From: Candidatus Berkiella cookevillensis
Lineage (GTDB): Bacteria > Pseudomonadota > Gammaproteobacteria > Berkiellales > Berkiellaceae
Length of the DNA: 64,000 bases
Assembly: GCF_001431315.2 (NCBI RefSeq)
Contig: NZ_LKHV02000001.1
Location: 2,046,001-2,110,000, forward strand
Direction of reading: 5' to 3'
This document shows, piece by piece, positions 59,147 to 64,000 of this stretch. The position numbers and the translations under genes were made by a program. How positions within the stretch are numbered: the stretch's first letter is position 1; every line of letters begins with the position of its first letter. The notes below the pieces were generated by a model. That model was given only the letters and a program-made list of their open reading frames with translations, was not told the DNA's origin and ran no database searches.

Positions 59147-62100
59147 CTAACGCCTCACAGATTTATTAACATTCATTTCTTCAATTTTTGGATTTTCCCA
59201 AGTACCCATTAATCGATACTCATAACGGTTGATTTCTTGGATTTGTTTCCCAAACAATTTATCCATGACCCAAACAGCAGCACCTACTGCAGGATTTCCC
59301 GCGGCAATAGCTGCGGCAATCGGTAGGCTGCCAGTCAAATTAGGCATAACATTTAAATGCCCATTTAAATATTGATCTTTAACACTGGTTCTCAGCGTTG
59401 TCTCAATTTTAACGGAAGCCGACTCTAATAACACCCTATCAGAGTGCACAATACCTTCTAACATATGAATGCTACCTGAGAGCGAATCAAAGGTCATACC
59501 TTCTTTGGTAACATCACTAAAGTCTAAATTGAGTCGACGACGAATATTATCAATATTTAACAAACTTAAAATTCTACCAAATCCTGGATTCAGTCCTTGG
59601 ATAACGCCATCTCGCAAATTAAACTTTATTTCGCCACTTAATGAGGGCAGTTTTACATCGAAAGGATATCCTTCCCAACTCAGGGCAAAATCAATATTAC
59701 CTTTAGCTTTTTTCAGCGTCCCCTTCATTCCTAATGCATTCATTAGAGTGCTAATATTGTTAGTATTCATTGTGCCAGTGATATCAACTTGACTACTTCC
59801 AGACAAGTAATGCCAGTAGCCCGAAGATTGCACAACAGAATTCATTAAATTCAGGTCAAAATTTTTGATATGGTAACCATAGGTTGTCGGTTCAAGTTGC
59901 GCATGGATTGATTTGAAAATTTTAGTTTTATAATTTAAATGTTTAATTCTAATTTCAAGTGGCTTTTTAAGTAATGGATTTTTCTCTATGTCTGTAGTCT
60001 TGGTATCCACATCCTCAACCATTGTGGCAACAAAAGTCTCAGGAATAATTACTTTTTCCAAATCAACAACGATGGTGCGTGCTGAATCTTCATTTGGAAC
60101 GGTTATAAAACCTGTAACCTCTTCTGATTGGATATAAAATTGAAAATTATCTAATGCTTGATCATATTGTGCTTCTATTTTTGCATCTTTTATCGGCAAA
60201 CCTAATACATCCAGTGCTTGTACCGTCAGGTCGACAATAGGTGAAACAAGAGAAGATGATTTGCTTTGTTTTAATTGAGAAGCATCTATTTTATCAAATA
60301 CTTTTTTTGCATCTAAATGATCAATGCTACCATTGATAAGAAATTTTTTATCTTGTCTTAATTTCGCAAGCGCTTCAGTACCGCAATACAAATGACCACC
60401 TAACCACTCTTTTTGCTCTGCTTTTTCTGTATTGTAACTTAAGGCCAGATGATAAGAGGGGGATTGAATCATATAATGATTTATTTTATCAGGCTGTAAA
60501 ATACCTTGAATTTCAATCTTAAATTTATCGTCTTTCTTCTTTTCAAACGGTGCAGGTAAAGCAAGTTCTACCCCTTTTAAATCAGAATAAATAACAAAAT
60601 TCCCCGATTGTTCTTCATTAAAACCATTGACATGAAAATCAGCTGAGTATTCAGTCACACCGCTGATATCTTTTCTGAAGATATCATCTGCACTGAGCAC
60701 TTTGCTAACATCAACCAAACCTTTTGCATGTATGTGCGTAATTGAGTCTTCTTTTAATTCTGAATTTAAACTAAATTCTGAAGGAAGCCCCCAAAGGTCT
60801 CCTACCAAATGTTTAGCTGAAATTGTGTTTTCAGTAAAAGCTGTTTGCCCACGTAACTTTTTAACAGTAATATTCTGCTGCTGAAAACTAAGTTCTGCAT
60901 CTTGCGTATCAACGGTGCCTTTTACTTTGATCCCCTCTTTCTCGGAATGAATTTTTTCTTTGCTCAGTGGTATGATCAAATCTAGATTTAAAGCCATATC
61001 TCCTTTGAGATCAAAAGCATTTAAGGTACTACCAACCTTTTCTTTTAAAGGAGAATGGTTAATGACATCAACGCCTTTGGGTAGCTGGCTTCTAGCAGAT
61101 AACTGCGTGCGCAAAACAGCAGGATGCGCTGTCAAATCAGGAATGACTGCCTCTACTTTCTGAATAGGAACTTCCATTAACATGGATGTACCTGCTTGCG
61201 CATAAAATGCACGATTACGAAATACGACATCAATGCTATCACTATCAAGCTGCGGCCAATCTGGTGAGAATTTGAATCCCATATTTACAAGGTGTGCATT
61301 CACTTGAAAAATACCCTCTGCCTTGTCAAAAGGAAAATCATGTAAGGCACCGCGAAAGACAACAGCGCCTTGTTGAACAGTACCGCTCTGTAAGCTGTGC
61401 GATAACCATTCATTCAGCTCAGTATGTAAAACTTTAGTGGGTAAATAATCCTTGACTGAAGCAACAGGTAAATTTTCAAAATCCACTACCAAATCTAAAA
61501 TAGATGAGGATTGATTTTTATTTTCTGCTGAATATGGTATCGCAAGTTCAAACTTAGCATTTATATCTGTCTTATCTATTGCCAAATTCAATTGCTTGCT
61601 TGACAGTATTGTTTTATTCTCTTTATTTTCAACGAACAGCAATCCATCAATGCTATCAAAAACAAGATCTTGACCAAACCATTTATTCTTTGAAAAATGC
61701 ACATCTTTGCTATTGAGACTCATTCTCCCTTTATTTTCTTCGAAAGTAACTAAACCGCTTAGATGCGCAATATTTATATCGTCGAGATAACGAGCGCTGA
61801 GCTGTTCAACATCAGCATTACATTTTAGTAATTTCCAAGCATCTCGTTGAGACTGAAGCTTTAAATCTAAGTAGTTAATAATACCCGTTGTTAAATCAAA
61901 ATCTGGAAAAGTATCATGATAAAAATTTTTAGCTTCTTTAATAAGCACAACTGGCAAATGACTTGCTTGAACATGCCATATTGCATCTTGTTCAGACTGC
62001 TTTTGATAATCAACAACCAACTCTACTTCTTCTAAACTTGAAATAGGCTGATCATTTAATTTTACATTTTCAACATGCAAAGCTTTGGTTGCAAGATTCC

Positions 62101-63130
62101 AACCGGTTGCCGTTTTTTGCCCAACGAGCGTTGCTTCTAATACTGGACTGCTTAGGATTTTTTCGTTATAAGATGCGGCAAAAGATTTAACATTTGTCTG
62201 CACATAGAGATCAGTACGCGCTGGTGTTTGAGTTATCTTTGCAATCGCATGCACATCTCCCGCAACATTAATTTTGTCTTTTAATTCAGGATTGTGGGCG
62301 GCAATAATATCATTTACGCTGTCTAAACTACCAAATGCACTTATAGTCCAATGATGCTCATTATTTTTGGCGCTTGTATAATGTCTAAAATTGAGGAAAC
62401 AAGGCCTTTCAGAAATATAGGTCGCATGCCCTAAAACGGATTCTGTTTGATCAAGTGAAAGCAGAATATCCGTTTGTGTAAACACATAATTTTGCTTTGG
62501 GTGTTTGACTATCACATCGCTGTTTTGTAAACGAAAATGTTTAATCCAGCTACCCGCTTTCTTCTCATCGAAAGAAAAATCAAATTGAGGCAAATCTTTC
62601 ACATGATATTTAATAAAATCATCTGTTTCTAAGCTTAACTGCGTTCCAACCAAACTGAGTTCATTGATAAATGATTTATTCTTCCAAAAAAATAATGGAA
62701 GATTAAAATAACCATGTACCTCACTTATCTCTAAATCTGCAGGTGTATTGAATGGTTTTTCTAAGCGGGATATTTGAACATTTCTCGCAGAAAAGCCAGG
62801 ATATATACCATGCCATTTAAAATTAAGGGCATCAAAATGCACCGATACAGGTAACTGTTGATTGAGCCTATCCTGAATATAATATTGAGTTTTAGGATGC
62901 TGAACCCCCAAATAAACCGCACCATAAGACGCAGCAAGTATAATGACACCGCTTGCACATATTTTATAAGAGAATTTTATTATTCTTCTTGCTATTATAC
63001 CCAAAGCAGATGATTTCTCGGTTAGGCGGCAAGAGAACGAAGCCCCAGGAGTGCACACTTTGTGCATAACTGGGGTGAGTGAGCGAAGCCAACAACACCG
63101 AGGATTCGTATGCTTTGGGTATATCTTCAT
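59147..63130 (-). CDS. yhdP: YhdP-family AsmA-like envelope protein with element-derived N-terminus
   Basis: A 1327-residue inner-membrane-anchored protein (E. coli YhdP is 1266). It has one N-terminal transmembrane helix (CASGVIILAASYGAVYLGV, ~59-77), then a long periplasmic beta-rich domain, and the AsmA-like C-terminus with LPSLSGEIKFNLRDGVIQGLNPGFGRILSLLNI (quoted as LSGEIKFNLRDGVIQ), and AAIAAGNPAVGAAVWVMDKLFG. YhdP, TamB and YdbH move phospholipid toward the outer membrane in E. coli. The ATG overlaps the rng stop codon (TAATG). Codons ~3-45 are a translation of a 128-bp palindromic repeat inserted after the start; the peptide (HTNPRCCWLRSLTP...) is unlike YhdP. The reading frame is kept, so the gene is probably functional with an added N-terminal extension. 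Confidence 0.9.
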   Translation of the reverse strand: MKIYPKHTNPRCCWLRSLTPVMHKVCTPGASFSCRLTEKSSALGIIARRIIKFSYKICASGVIILAASYGAVYLGVQHPKTQYYIQDRLNQQLPVSVHFDALNFKWHGIYPGFSARNVQISRLEKPFNTPADLEISEVHGYFNLPLFFWKNKSFINELSLVGTQLSLETDDFIKYHVKDLPQFDFSFDEKKAGSWIKHFRLQNSDVIVKHPKQNYVFTQTDILLSLDQTESVLGHATYISERPCFLNFRHYTSAKNNEHHWTISAFGSLDSVNDIIAAHNPELKDKINVAGDVHAIAKITQTPARTDLYVQTNVKSFAASYNEKILSSPVLEATLVGQKTATGWNLATKALHVENVKLNDQPISSLEEVELVVDYQKQSEQDAIWHVQASHLPVVLIKEAKNFYHDTFPDFDLTTGIINYLDLKLQSQRDAWKLLKCNADVEQLSARYLDDINIAHLSGLVTFEENKGRMSLNSKDVHFSKNKWFGQDLVFDSIDGLLFVENKENKTILSSKQLNLAIDKTDINAKFELAIPYSAENKNQSSSILDLVVDFENLPVASVKDYLPTKVLHTELNEWLSHSLQSGTVQQGAVVFRGALHDFPFDKAEGIFQVNAHLVNMGFKFSPDWPQLDSDSIDVVFRNRAFYAQAGTSMLMEVPIQKVEAVIPDLTAHPAVLRTQLSARSQLPKGVDVINHSPLKEKVGSTLNAFDLKGDMALNLDLIIPLSKEKIHSEKEGIKVKGTVDTQDAELSFQQQNITVKKLRGQTAFTENTISAKHLVGDLWGLPSEFSLNSELKEDSITHIHAKGLVDVSKVLSADDIFRKDISGVTEYSADFHVNGFNEEQSGNFVIYSDLKGVELALPAPFEKKKDDKFKIEIQGILQPDKINHYMIQSPSYHLALSYNTEKAEQKEWLGGHLYCGTEALAKLRQDKKFLINGSIDHLDAKKVFDKIDASQLKQSKSSSLVSPIVDLTVQALDVLGLPIKDAKIEAQYDQALDNFQFYIQSEEVTGFITVPNEDSARTIVVDLEKVIIPETFVATMVEDVDTKTTDIEKNPLLKKPLEIRIKHLNYKTKIFKSIHAQLEPTTYGYHIKNFDLNLMNSVVQSSGYWHYLSGSSQVDITGTMNTNNISTLMNALGMKGTLKKAKGNIDFALSWEGYPFDVKLPSLSGEIKFNLRDGVIQGLNPGFGRILSLLNIDNIRRRLNLDFSDVTKEGMTFDSLSGSIHMLEGIVHSDRVLLESASVKIETTLRTSVKDQYLNGHLNVMPNLTGSLPIAAAIAAGNPAVGAAVWVMDKLFGKQIQEINRYEYRLMGTWENPKIEEMNVNKSVRR
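62996..63123. mobile_element. 128-bp palindromic MITE-like element inside the 5' end of yhdP
   Basis: The ends are a perfect 13-bp inverted repeat, TATACCCAAAGCA (62996-63008) and TGCTTTGGGTATA (63111-63123). Inside are CCCCAG...CTGGGG (63043-63076 region) around a GTGCACACTTTGTGCAT hairpin, and GGTGAGTGAGCGAAGCCAAC. From memory, similar CCCCAG-GTGAGTGAGCG-GGGTATA elements are widespread between genes in gammaproteobacteria. The element begins seven bases inside yhdP (codon 3). Confidence 0.72.
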
Positions 63131-64000
63131 TACATGAGCACCACATCAAATTGCTCTTGTTGATAAAGGGATTCTACTTGGAAACGAATGGATTTATTTA
63201 ATATTTCTTCTAAATGCGCTAGACTGGTTGATTCTTCGTCTAATAACTTATCCACAACAGATTGAGACGCTAACACAAGATAACTTTTAGGATTATAAGC
63301 TCTTTCTGCCCTTAAAATTTCTCGAATAATTTCGTAACAAATAGTCTCTGCTGTTTTGACCGATCCTCTACTATTACACACAGGGCAAGGCTCACACAGT
63401 ACATGCTCTAAGCTTTCACGTGTGCGCTTACGCGTCATTTCAACCAATCCTAAACTAGAAACTTCAGAGATGGTATATTTTGTGTGATCATTGGATAAAG
63501 CTTTTTCAAGAGCAGAAATAACTTGTTGTTTATGATCTTCTGCCTGCATATCGATGAAATCGATAATGATAATACCGCCCAAATTACGCAATCTTAATTG
63601 TCGCGCAATTGTGGTTGCCGCCTCTAAATTTGTCTTAAAAATGGTTTCTTCTAAATTCCGATGCCCAACAAACCCACCCGTATTCACATCAATGGTTGTC
63701 ATTGCTTCTGTTTGATCAAAAACCAAATGCCCACCTGATTTTAGTTGGACTTTTCTTTGCAATGCTTTTTGAATTTCATCTTCGATACCATACAAATCAA
63801 ATAAAGGCCGTTCTGTTTGGTAAAATTCTACTCTGTCTCTCATCGTGGGCATGAATTTTTCTATGAATTCTATTGCCTTATCAAAGGTTTCACGCTCATC
63901 AATTTTGACTTTTTCAGTTCTATGAGAACAAAAATCTCTCAGTGATCGCAAATACAAGGGGAGATCGTCATAAATAATTTGTCCACAACTGGATTGTTTA
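63130..64000 (-). CDS. rng: Ribonuclease G, C-terminal part (partial)
   Basis: The gene runs off the right edge; the frame is open through base 64000, so the TTG at 63957 is internal. The visible ~290 residues are the catalytic core and C-terminus of RNase G/E: TIDVNTGGFVG and GIIIIDFIDM supply the two metal-binding aspartates, and CEPCPVCNSRG is the zinc-link region. RNase G matures the 5' end of 16S rRNA and degrades some mRNAs. The end ...EQFDVVLM fits RNase G, which lacks the long C-terminal scaffold of RNase E. Its TAA overlaps the yhdP ATG. Confidence 0.93.
   Translation of the reverse strand, partial: KQSSCGQIIYDDLPLYLRSLRDFCSHRTEKVKIDERETFDKAIEFIEKFMPTMRDRVEFYQTERPLFDLYGIEDEIQKALQRKVQLKSGGHLVFDQTEAMTTIDVNTGGFVGHRNLEETIFKTNLEAATTIARQLRLRNLGGIIIIDFIDMQAEDHKQQVISALEKALSNDHTKYTISEVSSLGLVEMTRKRTRESLEHVLCEPCPVCNSRGSVKTAETICYEIIREILRAERAYNPKSYLVLASQSVVDKLLDEESTSLAHLEEILNKSIRFQVESLYQQEQFDVVLM

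Noticed and set aside
1-64000. tRNA, rRNA, riboswitch or phage-attachment features
   Set aside because: I looked for cloverleaf-like stretches, rRNA segments and tRNA-end duplications flanking the accessory region and saw none that could be supported; this was by eye only.

Overview
The window is AT-rich chromosomal DNA from a gammaproteobacterium. Two conserved housekeeping blocks frame it: mfd-csiV at the left edge and rng-yhdP-nitrilase-tldD-pmbA at the right edge. Between them lies accessory DNA: giant secreted repeat proteins, autotransporters, eukaryotic-like proteins (leucine-rich repeats, a patatin lipase, a protein kinase), insertion sequences and many palindromic dispersed repeats. 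This mix suggests a host-associated, Legionellales-like bacterium (Legionella, Coxiella or Berkiella type). That placement is an inference from gene content and protein style; no rRNA or marker gene here settles it.

Layout. 1-1280: end of mfd, then csiV. 1316-7030: an LRR protein, a patatin-like phospholipase and a eukaryotic-type kinase (all candidate host-acting proteins), followed by a Y1 (RAYT-like) transposase element. 7043-31623: three giant paralogous surface/secreted proteins of 1250, 2194 and 4580 residues, all on the minus strand. They share an N-terminal module, Ig/cadherin/VCBS-type repeats and a calcium-binding C-terminal domain. The 4580-residue protein carries 17 T1SS-143 repeats and an L-type (legume-like) lectin domain; the 2194-residue protein carries a beta-helix. 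31816-33242: an intact insertion sequence with about 62-bp inverted repeats and a 6-bp target duplication. 33409-35394: a fourth, short family member made of an N-terminal segment and a beta-helix. 35654-39093: a tightly packed operon of a di-haem peroxidase, a membrane histidine kinase and a YfiR-like protein. 39863-41500: a secreted M61 peptidase. 41501-42930: a patch of palindromic elements with two DUF559 nuclease-like genes. 43016-48362: a barrel-only autotransporter followed by a full-length autotransporter. 48875-50916: a lipoprotein hydrolase overlapping bioF. 51187-54640: a Pro-punctuated helical-repeat membrane protein facing an unrecognised 557-residue protein. 54895-55113: a small membrane protein. 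55199-64000: pmbA, tldD, a nitrilase-family amidase, yhdP and rng, all on the minus strand.

How the parts fit. The giant proteins look like a co-regulated adhesin set: two of the three have the same palindrome (GTACC-NN-GGTAC) about 100 bp before their start, and the third has a degenerate version at the same distance. No type I exporter is in the window, so their secretion machinery must lie elsewhere. The autotransporter pair and the lectin-bearing adhesin point to heavy investment in surface adhesion.

The most unusual signals are these. (1) A mobile palindromic element has a DUF559 gene sitting exactly between its arms, the arms supplying the ribosome-binding site with start context and the stop codon; gene-less copies of about 170-190 bp lie nearby, and their sub-hairpins vary in sequence while staying self-complementary. 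(2) A lectin domain sits inside a giant repeat adhesin. (3) A different 128-bp palindromic element has inserted just after the start codon of yhdP and is read through in frame.
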